A stretch of 60,305 nt of DNA from a virus: the IMG/VR virus record IMGVR_UViG_3300044825_003095, positions 1 through 60,305 of that record; one strand, given 5' to 3'. The notes under the pieces are model-generated. The model ran no database searches, had not been told where the DNA came from, and worked only from the letters and a program-made list of their open reading frames with translations. Every line of letters begins with the position of its first letter. The first letter of the stretch is position 1. This document shows, one piece after another, positions 13,628-21,793 of this stretch. Both the position numbers and the translations under genes were made by a program.

Positions 13628-14395
13628 CTAGGCATGTGATTCCTGTGTCCTGTTCGATCGACGGCGCCTGCTGGCGGTCGAGAGTTCCTGCCAGAACGTC
13701 TGTGGGTTTCCGCTCGCCGCGGTCGCGGCGAACACGATCAGCACCCTCGCCGGCCGCTGCCAGGTCGAGGGCGGCTTGTCGATGTCGTCGACGTACTTGT
13801 TCACGAAGCCGCGCCCGCCGGCGGCGCGGAGCACGAGGTCCGTGGCGCGGTCGATCTGCTCGCCGGTCAGACCCTCGATGACCCGCCTCTCCACCTCGTC
13901 GTCCTGCCTGCACAGGCGACCGACCGCCTCCGGGTCGGCGCCGCACGGCTCGACGAGCCGGTCGCCCTCGACCTCGAGCTGGAACCCGCCGGGGCGGTCC
14001 GGAGTCCTGCCGACGATCCGCAGGCGGCTCTGGAAGTGCTCGGGCACCGAGCAGGCGAACGCGACGGCGTCCTTCTCGCTCGTGAAGCGGTGCGCCGTGC
14101 TGTAGAACGTGTCGCGCTTGTCGGGCACCAGGACGTCGTACGTCGCCGATCCGGGGCCGGCGGATGCCGCGACCCTCAGCTTCTCGTACCGCTCGAGCAC
14201 GTCGGCGATCGGGGCGTCGTCTCCCCTGCGGGCGTTCCGCGAGTCCGTCACGGCCTTCCGGAACATCGCGGCGTCGCGGGCGGTGATCTCGTCCACCCAG
14301 TGCTGGAGCGCCACGGCGTCGGTCCTCGACTTCCACCGCGGGAACAGCGAGACGACGAACTGCACGATCTCCTCCGCCTCGCGCCTGCTGGTCAT
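13628..14395 (-). CDS. Hypothetical protein of the replication operon
   Basis: 255 residues from MTSRREAEEIVQFVVSLFPR; GAGGGGAGC precedes ATG 14395, which overlaps the replisome-organiser gene by 4 bp. The helical N-terminus (FPRWKSRTDAVALQHWVDEI) recalls phage helicase-loader N-domains, and the position directly after the initiator-like gene fits, but no loader motif can be pointed out. The C-terminal tail is Arg- and Ser-rich. Confidence 0.75.
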   Translation of the reverse strand: MTSRREAEEIVQFVVSLFPRWKSRTDAVALQHWVDEITARDAAMFRKAVTDSRNARRGDDAPIADVLERYEKLRVAASAGPGSATYDVLVPDKRDTFYSTAHRFTSEKDAVAFACSVPEHFQSRLRIVGRTPDRPGGFQLEVEGDRLVEPCGADPEAVGRLCRQDDEVERRVIEGLTGEQIDRATDLVLRAAGGRGFVNKYVDDIDKPPSTWQRPARVLIVFAATAASGNPQTFWQELSTASRRRRSNRTQESHA

Positions 14396-15351
14396 GCTCC
14401 CCTCGCCTTCGACAAGATCTCGCTCACGTTCACCTGCGGCTCCTCGGCCGCCTGCTTCCTGCCGCCCCACGCCTCCCTCGGCTCGGTCCAGAAGTCGTTG
14501 GCCAGCAGGGTCGTCGGTGCCCGGAAGTAGGCGCCGGAACCCTCCGGGCTGGCGAAGTACGCCCTGAACGCCTCGACGAGCCCCTGCTGGGACGCGCCGC
14601 GTCCCATGGCAGCGATGCACTCGCTCAGGAAGTCCATCCGGTTCCGCTGCTGCGCCGCCGGGAGCGACTGGAAGATCGGGAACACCGTCGAACGCATCGC
14701 GAACTGGTCGGATGCCGTCACGTCGGCCGCTCGCGTCGGGAGCTGCTCCGCCCGCAAGGGGGTAGGGGGTTTGTATTTCCCTGTTGTTCCTTCTGCTTCT
14801 GCTTCTGCTTCTGCTTGCGTGATGTCACGCGCTCGCGTCACGCTTTTGGCGCTCGCGTCACAGAGAGAACCAGAAACCAAAGGCTCAGAGTCAGATGCAG
14901 ATACAGATACATACTGCATGGGCTTATTCTGCTTACTCTCAGCAGAATCAGCAGAATCAGCCGCGGAAGATGACGCAGCCGCTCGCCTCCGCTCCTTGTA
15001 GTTCCTCTGCGCCACCCGGTTCTGCTCTCGCCGGTCCTCCTCGTTCTTGATCCGGCGGTACTTCCCGTGGTTGACGATCTGCCACCCCCAGTTGCGGTGC
15101 TCGTCGAGCCGGACGATCCGCCTGCCGCCCATCTCCTGCGACCTCGATTCGATGTCCGGCGCCTCGAGATTGGCGATCGCCGCCCATACCTCGTCGACCG
15201 TCAGGCCCGTCTCGTCGGCCATCGTCCTCGGGTGTCGATCGACGGTCCCGTCCTTGGACGCGAATGCCAGCATGTTCGTGAACACGAGGATCTCGTGGGC
15301 ACGACCTCGCATGGTCCCCTCATACAACGATGCAAAGAGCTTACCGTACAT
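14392..15351 (-). CDS. Phage replisome organiser / replication initiator-like protein
   Basis: 319 residues. The N-terminal part of about 120 residues (MYGKLFASLYEGTMRG, then a winged-helix-like DRHPRTMADETGLTVDEVWA and WGWQIVNHGKYRRI) matches DnaD-like or phage-initiator DNA-binding domains. A long low-complexity linker follows (SAADSADSAESK, then QAEAEAEAEG). The C-terminal 100 residues are helical and may bind the helicase loader. ATG 15351 is preferred to 15363 because a consensus promoter places its -10 box over the upstream ATGs, with transcription starting at or next to ATG 15351 (leaderless). The linker-coding DNA carries iteron-like repeats, as in phage origins located inside the initiator gene. 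Confidence 0.8.
   Translation of the reverse strand: MYGKLFASLYEGTMRGRAHEILVFTNMLAFASKDGTVDRHPRTMADETGLTVDEVWAAIANLEAPDIESRSQEMGGRRIVRLDEHRNWGWQIVNHGKYRRIKNEEDRREQNRVAQRNYKERRRAAASSSAADSADSAESKQNKPMQYVSVSASDSEPLVSGSLCDASAKSVTRARDITQAEAEAEAEGTTGKYKPPTPLRAEQLPTRAADVTASDQFAMRSTVFPIFQSLPAAQQRNRMDFLSECIAAMGRGASQQGLVEAFRAYFASPEGSGAYFRAPTTLLANDFWTEPREAWGGRKQAAEEPQVNVSEILSKARGA
14791..14960. other. Candidate replication origin inside the initiator gene
   Basis: Within the linker-coding part lie four tandem TTCTGC hexamers (14791-14814). The inverted repeat GCGTGA-TG-TCACGC follows (14817-14830). Two copies of CGCTCGCGTCAC are exactly 20 bp apart (14830 and 14850). An AT-richer stretch with CAGATA-type hexamers (about 14892-14911) and a doubled CAGAATCAG (14943-14960) complete the set. 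Phased repeats next to an AT-rich element inside the initiator gene resemble lambda-type origins. Confidence 0.5.
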
Positions 15352-15358
15352 GAGAATC

Positions 15359-15387
15359 ATCATACATGCTGATAGTCAGCGTGTCAA
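15359..15387 (-). promoter_or_regulatory. Consensus promoter of the replication operon
   Basis: Minus strand: TTGACA (15387-15382), 17-bp spacer, TATGAT (15364-15359). Seven nucleotides separate the -10 box from ATG 15351, so the transcript should begin on or next to the start codon. Confidence 0.85.
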
Positions 15388-15388
15388 G

Positions 15389-15679
15389 CTAAAACAGCTT
15401 TGGCGTCGCCTTCGCCGCGTTCTTGATCCCGACGTTCTCCTCGTCCTTGTGCCGGAACGACGAGCAGATCGGGCGGCCGTTCTCGGTGTGGCGGAGCTGC
15501 GGCGGCGTCCGCTGGGCGGTGCCGGCCAACACGGGCTTGGCGATGATGCACTCGCCGCCGGCCCAATACCGGCAGGTGGGGCACTTCTCGGCCAGCCCCT
15601 TGAGGAGCTCCGGACGATCGATGATCGGGAGCCCCTGTCGGTCCTCCCGGACGGGAACGTGCGGGATCGTTCTGGACAT
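15389..15679 (-). CDS. Cysteine-containing small protein
   Basis: 96 residues from MSRTIPHVPVREDRQGLPII. CPTCRYW...GEC...CSSF resembles a small metal-binding knuckle. The ribosome site is weak. It ends just upstream of the replication promoter. The preceding 157 bp (15680-15836) carry no gene. Confidence 0.7.
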   Translation of the reverse strand: MSRTIPHVPVREDRQGLPIIDRPELLKGLAEKCPTCRYWAGGECIIAKPVLAGTAQRTPPQLRHTENGRPICSSFRHKDEENVGIKNAAKATPKLF

Positions 15680-15836
15680 GGCGGGTTCCACGGGGAACCG
15701 CCGGACGCGGTCCTCACCAATACCGGCCAAGGAGTCGGGAGGACCGCGGTCGCGGCGGGGGGGCTGGAATGTGAATGGTCCCTTGGCCGGGAGACGCAGG
15801 ATACCACGAAGGCACGTGGGTTCAAGCCCGATCGAA

Positions 15837-16622
15837 TCAGATCTCCACCCGCATCGCGCCTTTCTCCATCGCGCGGCCGAGCGGGCTCCGGTCCTTCCAG
15901 CCGGCGGCCTCGACCTCGTCCGAGGTCATGCCTTGCGGCAGGATCGGGTTGGCGGGGCGACGGCCGGTGCGGGCGAACTTCACCACGCGGTCCGGGGCGA
16001 TGCCGCGGGCTCGGAGGTTCTGCCCGAGCACCGCGATGTAGAACCGAAGCGCCCGCTCGATCGTCATGGGCAGCCGGGTCCGCGCCTCCGCGATCGCCGA
16101 GGCGCCGACGTTCAGCTCCGGGTCGGCGTCGCAGAACAGCCAGATCAGGGCGTACTCGAGGGAGCACGCCGCCCACGCCAGATCCTCCCGCCTCCGGTCG
16201 AGGTTCCGCTCCACGTTCGCGGCGTACTTGCGCCTCCACTTGGCCATCGGGACGTCGTCGGAAAGCCCGAGCGCCGCGAGCGCCATCATCTCGTCGAGCG
16301 ACAGGATCCCGTTCGCCTGGTCCCATTCGTTGCACACGCGGCGCAGCCGGTCCCTCGCCTCGTCCCTCGCGGTGCGGGACTTCTGCCACTTGCGGTCGGA
16401 CTGCGTGTCCGGCTCGAGGAACCTGGAGATCCGCGAGCGGACCCCGGTGCTCCTGGCGGTCAGCCCGGACGGCATGATCCGCTTCGCCGACAGCAGGTGG
16501 TCGACCATCGTCAGGCGGGCGTTCCTCTCGGCGCGGGACATGCGCACCCCCGCCGGCGGCGCGATCGCGCTCTCCTTGACCGCCTGCAACCTTCGCGTCC
16601 CGGCCCTGCTCAGCTTCGGCAT
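15837..16622 (-). CDS. Hypothetical protein, divergent to the head operon
   Basis: 261 basic residues from MPKLSRAGTRRLQAVKESA, helix-rich (RTARDEARDRLRRVCNEWDQ; WAACSLEYALIWLFCDADPE). Only 20 bp separate its start from the divergent GroES-like gene; a TAGCAT box lies 6 nt upstream of the ATG and no ribosome site is present. Position before the terminase operon would suit a small terminase or regulator, but no motif supports either. Confidence 0.75.
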   Translation of the reverse strand: MPKLSRAGTRRLQAVKESAIAPPAGVRMSRAERNARLTMVDHLLSAKRIMPSGLTARSTGVRSRISRFLEPDTQSDRKWQKSRTARDEARDRLRRVCNEWDQANGILSLDEMMALAALGLSDDVPMAKWRRKYAANVERNLDRRREDLAWAACSLEYALIWLFCDADPELNVGASAIAEARTRLPMTIERALRFYIAVLGQNLRARGIAPDRVVKFARTGRRPANPILPQGMTSDEVEAAGWKDRSPLGRAMEKGAMRVEI

Positions 16623-16642
16623 CGTGTTATGCTAACGACCGA

Positions 16643-16984
16643 ATGCCAACAGCAGAACTCAACGGAGAGTCCACGATCGCCCGCGCCGACCGATGCGCCC
16701 GCGACGTGAACCGCGTCGTCCTCCCGCGCGGCATCGCGATCTACGCGCTGCGCGACCCCGCCGACGAGATGCAGGGCGTGATCCACCTGCCCAACCAGGC
16801 GCAGCGGATCAAGACGACCGCGACCATCGTCGCCGTCGGCCCCGACGCGAAGGGCGTCTCGATCGGCCAGCGCGTGATCCTGCTGGGCGGCTACAAGGTC
16901 GAGCTCGTCGTCTCCGGATGGAAGCTCGAGATCGTGTCCGAGGACGACATCGGCGGCGTCATCGTGCCCGGCGCCGAGCTCTAG
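16643..16984 (+). CDS. GroES-like co-chaperonin
   Basis: 113 residues. GIAIYALRDPADEMQGVIHL followed by TTATIVAVGPDAKGVSIGQR and VILLGGYKVELVVSGWKLEI follow the GroES beta-barrel pattern. The segment EMQGVIHLPNQAQR corresponds to the mobile loop that contacts GroEL, and WKLEIVSEDDIGGVI matches the C-terminal strand. The protein is slightly longer than bacterial GroES (about 95). It is the first gene of the plus-strand head block, so a role with host GroEL in folding the capsid protein, like T4 gp31, is likely. No ribosome site; TATGCT lies 9 nt before the ATG. Its stop shares bases with the convergent SGNH gene stop (CTAG). Confidence 0.85.
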   Translation: MPTAELNGESTIARADRCARDVNRVVLPRGIAIYALRDPADEMQGVIHLPNQAQRIKTTATIVAVGPDAKGVSIGQRVILLGGYKVELVVSGWKLEIVSEDDIGGVIVPGAEL

Positions 16985-18651
16985 GCCGGCCACCGCTGCC
17001 CGCCACCGCCACCGGCGGCAGCCGCCGCGGCGTAGCCGTCGGCGTACCCGCTCGCCACGCCCATCATCTGCCGCAGCGCCTTGATGAACTCGTCGACGAT
17101 CAGGCGGGCGCCGTTCGCGTTCGGATGCACGCGCTCGTACTGGCCGTACAGCGGGCACTCGATCCAGTTCTGGTGCACGCCGGGCTCCTGCCCCGCGGCG
17201 CTGGCGACGAGCCCGAGGTGGGCGAAGTTGCGGCCGGCGTAGGTGACGCCGTGCCCGCGCTCGTAGTCTGTCTTGGCGGGGTCGTACGCCAGGTCGAGGG
17301 TGAGCCACTTCGCCGCGTGACTCACCGGGGTCTGTCCAGCGGAGGTTGCCGTCTTGCACCGATACCAGTGGGTGTCGGTGTACCCCATCACGTCGCCGAC
17401 GGCGTATGCGACTCCAGCCCCGTATGCCCCGGTGTAGTTTCCGTCCGGCACCCAGTTCAGCGTCGCCTCGAACCACTGGTGCACGTTGATCGAGGTGTTG
17501 GCGACGACGACGTTGGTCTTGGCGTTGGCGACGACCTTGGCGACGCCCGCGGCCTGCCGCCAGTTGGTCGAGTACGTCGCCTCGGCGCTGCCGAACACGG
17601 GCTCGTGCGCAATCCAGATGATGACGGGAACCTCGGTGCCGACGCCCATCTGTGCGCGGTGATAGTCGACGCCGTCGCCGAGATAGGTCTCCCACTGGGC
17701 CGCGGTGTGCTGGCCCGCCGCGAGGTCGTTGACGTCGAAGGCGAGGACGATCAGATTGCACGGCTTGGCCGCGTGCATGGCCTGGAGCCACGGACTGCAA
17801 TCCGGGTTCACCGTCTGCATCGACTCGATGCGGGCGCTGCCGCGCCCGATGCCGACGAACCCGATGCCCTTCGTCTCGCTGGACTCGATCCAGCAGCCCC
17901 CGACCTCGCATGCGTCGACGTCGCTGCAATTGACCTTGATGATGTAGAACTCGTCCGTGTCCCCGGCCTGGTAATCCGAGACGTAGGACGTGACGAGATA
18001 GGTCGACGTCTCGAGCAGCGCGTTCACGCCGCTGTAGATCTCGGTCTGGCGCACCGTGGTGCCGGTTTCGCTGACGGCCCCGGATGCCTTGCCGAGGACG
18101 TAGACGTACAGGTCCGTCGTCGTGACCGGGTTGCTGCAAACGAACACGCGGCCACGGAAGGTCTTCGTGCGGTCCCACTTGTTGAGTCCGCGGACGCCCG
18201 CCACCGGATCGACGTCGCGCGCCTCCGGGTCGAAGCCGAACCAGCAAGCGCCGGGCGTCGAGAACAGCGGCGCGCGAAGCGTCCCGACGAACGTGCCGGT
18301 GTTGGTCGGATCGTGGAGCGGAAGCTGCCTCGCGTACGTCGTGGCGAGCCCGGTGTTGAGCGCGTTCGAGTAGTTGCCCAGCATGAACGGGCTGCGGACC
18401 GACGTGAACGGGTACGGCGGGCAGAACTCCGTGAACGGAATGTTCCGGTGCGTCGTGAGCGTCGGCAGCAGCAGGCGCAGGCACGCCAGCCGCACGAGCC
18501 CGGCGCCGCCGGGAGCCGTTCCGCGCGAGTCGAAGAACCCGTAGATCGCCACGCCCTCCGTCTCCGCGAGGTTGAGCGCGTCGCCCACCGCGCGGATCGA
18601 TGCGTCGGGTCCGTCGACCAGCGGGACGGCCAGGAAGTCGTCGTATGCCAT
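16981..18651 (-). CDS. SGNH-hydrolase-type virion protein
   Basis: 556 residues from MAYDDFLAVPLVDGPDASIR. The C-terminal half fits the SGNH/GDSL hydrolase fold: GIGRGSARI as a possible block I, LAFDVNDLAAG as the Asn-containing oxyanion block, and ERVHPNANGARLIVDEF as the catalytic His block. Inserted at about 430-475 is a small aromatic domain (AYAVGDVMGYTDTHWYRC) like a chitin-binding module. The N-terminal half is probably virion-attached. Likely an esterase acting on a surface polysaccharide. It is the only minus-strand gene inside the plus block. No ribosome site; TATCAT lies 8 nt before the ATG, a possible leaderless start. Start choice is moderate. Confidence 0.75.
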   Translation of the reverse strand: MAYDDFLAVPLVDGPDASIRAVGDALNLAETEGVAIYGFFDSRGTAPGGAGLVRLACLRLLLPTLTTHRNIPFTEFCPPYPFTSVRSPFMLGNYSNALNTGLATTYARQLPLHDPTNTGTFVGTLRAPLFSTPGACWFGFDPEARDVDPVAGVRGLNKWDRTKTFRGRVFVCSNPVTTTDLYVYVLGKASGAVSETGTTVRQTEIYSGVNALLETSTYLVTSYVSDYQAGDTDEFYIIKVNCSDVDACEVGGCWIESSETKGIGFVGIGRGSARIESMQTVNPDCSPWLQAMHAAKPCNLIVLAFDVNDLAAGQHTAAQWETYLGDGVDYHRAQMGVGTEVPVIIWIAHEPVFGSAEATYSTNWRQAAGVAKVVANAKTNVVVANTSINVHQWFEATLNWVPDGNYTGAYGAGVAYAVGDVMGYTDTHWYRCKTATSAGQTPVSHAAKWLTLDLAYDPAKTDYERGHGVTYAGRNFAHLGLVASAAGQEPGVHQNWIECPLYGQYERVHPNANGARLIVDEFIKALRQMMGVASGYADGYAAAAAAGGGGGQRWPA

Positions 18652-18729
18652 GGAGCCCGATGATAACCCCGCTTGGCGCGCAGACGCTTCGACGTAGACT
18701 ACGGCCGAGCACGCACACGGAGACAGCGC

Positions 18730-19182
18730 ATGGCACTCAAGCCCTCGGCCCCGACAGCAGCCGCCCCGTACATCTACCTGTGGACGGCGGCGAGCATGGA
18801 CCTGACATCCACCACCGCGAACACGGCGCCAGCGCTGCTCGGGACGCTGCCGGCCGGCGACAACTCGGCGTGGGCGCCGATCATCGCGTGCGACAGCTCC
18901 ACGGCCAACGACGTCGAGATGACGCTGTGCCTCGTGGACAACGCGGCCTACGCGGGCGCGGTGATCTGGGCGCAGCCGATCGTGTTCGCCTCGTCGAAGA
19001 AGCGGCAGGCGGCGGGAAACGGGAGCGGCCTGTACCTCATGTATCCGTCCGGCACGTACTACGCGGCCGACCTGCGGGGGGTCAACGCGAAGGACCGCGC
19101 CTGGTACCTCTGCTGCTCGGCGCTCGGCGCAACCGCCACGCAGGTCGCGCTGGTCCAGCACATCACGCTGAGGGCCGTCTAG
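18730..19182 (+). CDS. Hypothetical protein upstream of terminase
   Basis: 150 residues from MALKPSAPTAAAPYIYLWTA; ACGGAGACAGCGC precedes ATG 18730. Small and strand-rich, with an AVIWAQPIVFASSKKRQAAG segment. Possibly a decoration or minor virion protein. A weak promoter (TTGGCG, 16 bp, TAGACT) may lie at about 18673-18700. Stop directly abuts the terminase start. Confidence 0.75.
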   Translation: MALKPSAPTAAAPYIYLWTAASMDLTSTTANTAPALLGTLPAGDNSAWAPIIACDSSTANDVEMTLCLVDNAAYAGAVIWAQPIVFASSKKRQAAGNGSGLYLMYPSGTYYAADLRGVNAKDRAWYLCCSALGATATQVALVQHITLRAV

Positions 19183-21429
19183 TTGCCGAGGAGCCGCAAG
19201 CTGGACTCGTCGGCGGCCGTCGCCGACAAGCACGCCAAGGGCGCCGGCTTCGAGCCGCCGTTTGTCGCGGGGTCGCCGCCGCCTCAGATGCGCGCGCCGT
19301 CGTCGACGCCGATGTCCGGCGACAAGTTCAACGTCGAGTGGTTCGCCGAGTCGCTCGCGCTGCTCAACAGGTTCCAGGTCGACTACTGGAACTGGTGGGG
19401 CCGCGCGTGGCCAGAGTACCGCGAGCAGATCCAGACGCTCATGGCGATGGCCGAGGCGTGCGGCGTCGACCTCCAGCGCTACGCGCCCGAGACGCTGAGC
19501 ATCACGGACCTCTCCCGCATCGACGACGCGCTCTCGCTCTCCGACGAGCAGATCTCGGCGATGATCAGGCAGATCAACGACAGCGCCGCGACCGCGCTCC
19601 GGATGCTGCCGGACGTAAAAAAAAAATCGTGGCTCTCGTCGCTCGCTCGGATCAGGGCGATGCAGGAGATCTGCCGCGACCCGATCCCGCGGGCGGCGAT
19701 CAAGGCGGGGCTTGACGACGCGCTCCTGGAGGCGTGGGAGCTGACGCACCCGCTGCGGTTCATGCTCTACTGCTGGCGCTCCGACCTCAACCAGTCCGGC
19801 GGCCAGAAGGTGCTGCCGGACACGCCGGACCACATCGTCGAGGCGTGCCTCACGGTCGAGCTCGCGCAGCGTGCGCGAGACCAGCGGCACGACGTGAAGG
19901 GCGCGATCGTCACGATCCCGCCGAGGCACGGCAAGACGTCGTTCGTGCAGGCGCGGCGAGCGCTGCGCATCTCCCGCAACCCGTGGTCGCCGTTCGGCAT
20001 CGTGCACGCGAACGACGAGATCGCCGCCGACCGCGTCGCCGGCGTGAAGGAGTGGTTCGACGACGACCACCCGACCGGCAGGCGCCGCGCGGCGCTGTAT
20101 CCCCGCGTGCGGCTGCACCTCCGCAGGTCGAAGGCGAAGGACACCATCGTCGTCACGCTCGACGGCGAGATCGTGTGCTCGGCGAAGGAGGGCAACTACC
20201 GCGGCCACGGCGTGCACGCATCGGTGCAGGGCATCACGCTGCACGAGATCGACTTCGACGACCCGGTCGAGGAGCGCGAGCGCCGGGAGCGCGGTTCCCG
20301 CGAGCGCACGAACGCCGCGTTCCACCAGACCTGGCTGTCGCGCCTCACCGGCAAGACGTCGTTCTTCACGCTCATCTCGACGTGCTGGCACCCCGACGAC
20401 GTGACCGGCGGCTTGACGAAGATGGCCCGCAGCGGCGCGATGAACGTCGCGATGTGCAACCTCCCGTGCGGCGGGGCGCCGGACTTCAAGCCGCTGTGGC
20501 CCGGCGCCGGATACGACTCGGCGTTCCTGCGCGGCAAGTTCCGCACGCTCACGCCGCCGGTGTATGCGTGCATCTACCAGAACAACCCCGACGACATCTC
20601 GGGCCGCAAGATCAGCCGGCTGCACTACTACCCGTCCCGCATGTGGACGCACCCGGACGAGCGCGACGAGGCGTGGTCGCAGTTCTTCTCCGACCCGGCG
20701 ACGCTGTTCTACCTGTCGCTCGACCCCTCGGGCAGCTCGAACGTGAACAGCAACCGCGCCGGCATGCTCTACAGCGCGTTCGGCCGCCTGCTGCGGTACA
20801 GGCCCGACGGCATCGGCGTGCGCGTCCCGACGCTCGTGTTCCTGCGCTGCTGGTCGCTCACGCTCAGCCAGCACGGCCTGGCCGACGAGGTGCTCGCGTT
20901 CGTGGGCACCGGCGCCAAGGTCGACCGCGTGCTCGTCGAGACGACCAGCGGCTTCCACGCGACCGCCGAGGAGCTCGTCCGCCGCGGCATCCCCGCGAAC
21001 AAGGTGCTGTCGCTGGTCCCCGGCACGGGAACGAAGGTGTCGCGCCTGCTGCGGTACGCGCTCTACATCGAGGCCGGCGACGCGATGTTCCCCGGCGAGC
21101 CGACCGCCGACGAGGGCGGCAACGCGGTGCTGTCGTACGGGACCGACTGGGAGCGCACGGTCGACCAGCTCCTCCTGGCCGGCATGTCCGACGACGACGA
21201 GATGATCGACGTGATCCGGCAGCAGCTCGGCGAGGTGGCGCACGAGCTCGTGGCCGCGCACGGGTGGGACAAGCTGGACAAGGCGCTGCCCGCGAAGGCC
21301 GATGCGCAGGTGCGCGCGCTCGACAAGTTCTATCGTTCGCTGACGAAGGCGAGGCAGGAGCGCCCCCGTCGCACGCCGGGCTCCGCGTTCGGTTCGTTCT
21401 CAACAAGCAGGGTTCTCAATGCCAACTGA
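19183..21429 (+). CDS. terL: Terminase large subunit
   Basis: 748 residues. Motor domain: Walker A TIPPRHGKTSF at about 244-254 (Lys 251), Walker B ITLHEIDFDD at about 351-360, and a coupling-type TLISTCWHPDD motif. Nuclease domain: YLSLDPSGSS and VLVETTSGFH with acidic residues. The enzyme pumps DNA into the prohead and cuts it. It is long for the family because of a charged N-terminal extension of about 190 residues. The start is a TTG directly after the upstream TAG; a later start is possible. Codons 146-148 lie in a run of ten A (19617-19626), striking in such GC-rich DNA and a possible site of transcriptional slippage. Confidence 0.92.
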   Translation: MPRSRKLDSSAAVADKHAKGAGFEPPFVAGSPPPQMRAPSSTPMSGDKFNVEWFAESLALLNRFQVDYWNWWGRAWPEYREQIQTLMAMAEACGVDLQRYAPETLSITDLSRIDDALSLSDEQISAMIRQINDSAATALRMLPDVKKKSWLSSLARIRAMQEICRDPIPRAAIKAGLDDALLEAWELTHPLRFMLYCWRSDLNQSGGQKVLPDTPDHIVEACLTVELAQRARDQRHDVKGAIVTIPPRHGKTSFVQARRALRISRNPWSPFGIVHANDEIAADRVAGVKEWFDDDHPTGRRRAALYPRVRLHLRRSKAKDTIVVTLDGEIVCSAKEGNYRGHGVHASVQGITLHEIDFDDPVEERERRERGSRERTNAAFHQTWLSRLTGKTSFFTLISTCWHPDDVTGGLTKMARSGAMNVAMCNLPCGGAPDFKPLWPGAGYDSAFLRGKFRTLTPPVYACIYQNNPDDISGRKISRLHYYPSRMWTHPDERDEAWSQFFSDPATLFYLSLDPSGSSNVNSNRAGMLYSAFGRLLRYRPDGIGVRVPTLVFLRCWSLTLSQHGLADEVLAFVGTGAKVDRVLVETTSGFHATAEELVRRGIPANKVLSLVPGTGTKVSRLLRYALYIEAGDAMFPGEPTADEGGNAVLSYGTDWERTVDQLLLAGMSDDDEMIDVIRQQLGEVAHELVAAHGWDKLDKALPAKADAQVRALDKFYRSLTKARQERPRRTPGSAFGSFSTSRVLNAN

Positions 21430-21781
21430 CCTGTCGACCGCGGCCGTCGTCGCCGCAATCCTCGTGTTCTCGTCCGGCATCGTCGTCGCGCTCGCCGCCA
21501 TGCGGTCGGCGGCGCTCGCGCAGCGCGACCTCCGCTCGATCGCCCGCGAGCAGCACGAGTCGCTCATGCACTTCCACCGCGCGGGCCAGTCGCTCGCGTC
21601 GCACAACCTCGAGATGCAGCGCGTCGACCTGGCGATGAGGATCGAGGAGAACCGCAAGAAGGGGCTGGAAATTCGCGCGATGGAGATGGCCCGCGAGCCG
21701 GAGGCCGGCGCGGCGCAGGAGGCGCGGACGAGGTTCGGGCCGAACGGCAAGGTTGTCGGGATCGACGACGATCGACTCTGA
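21419..21781 (+). CDS. Small membrane protein
   Basis: 120 residues with an N-terminal membrane segment (AAVVAAILVFSSGIVVALAA) then a charged helical body (REQHESLMHFHRAGQSLASH). Starts inside the terminase end (11-bp overlap) and ends 12 bp before the portal. It could be an anchoring or accessory head-assembly protein; no family recognised. Confidence 0.75.
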   Translation: MPTDLSTAAVVAAILVFSSGIVVALAAMRSAALAQRDLRSIAREQHESLMHFHRAGQSLASHNLEMQRVDLAMRIEENRKKGLEIRAMEMAREPEAGAAQEARTRFGPNGKVVGIDDDRL

Positions 21782-21793
21782 GGAGTGTGACGG

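Noticed and set aside
15740-15840. tRNA-like stretch around gtgggttcaagccc
   Set aside because: A T-loop-like sequence is present but no 5-bp T-stem, acceptor stem or anticodon arm can be formed on either strand.
16981-21261. 1426-residue minus-strand ORF antisense to terminase
   Set aside because: Only the part up to 18651 looks like a protein; the rest is the antisense of the terminase and other plus genes and is Arg- and Val-rich as expected of shadow frames.
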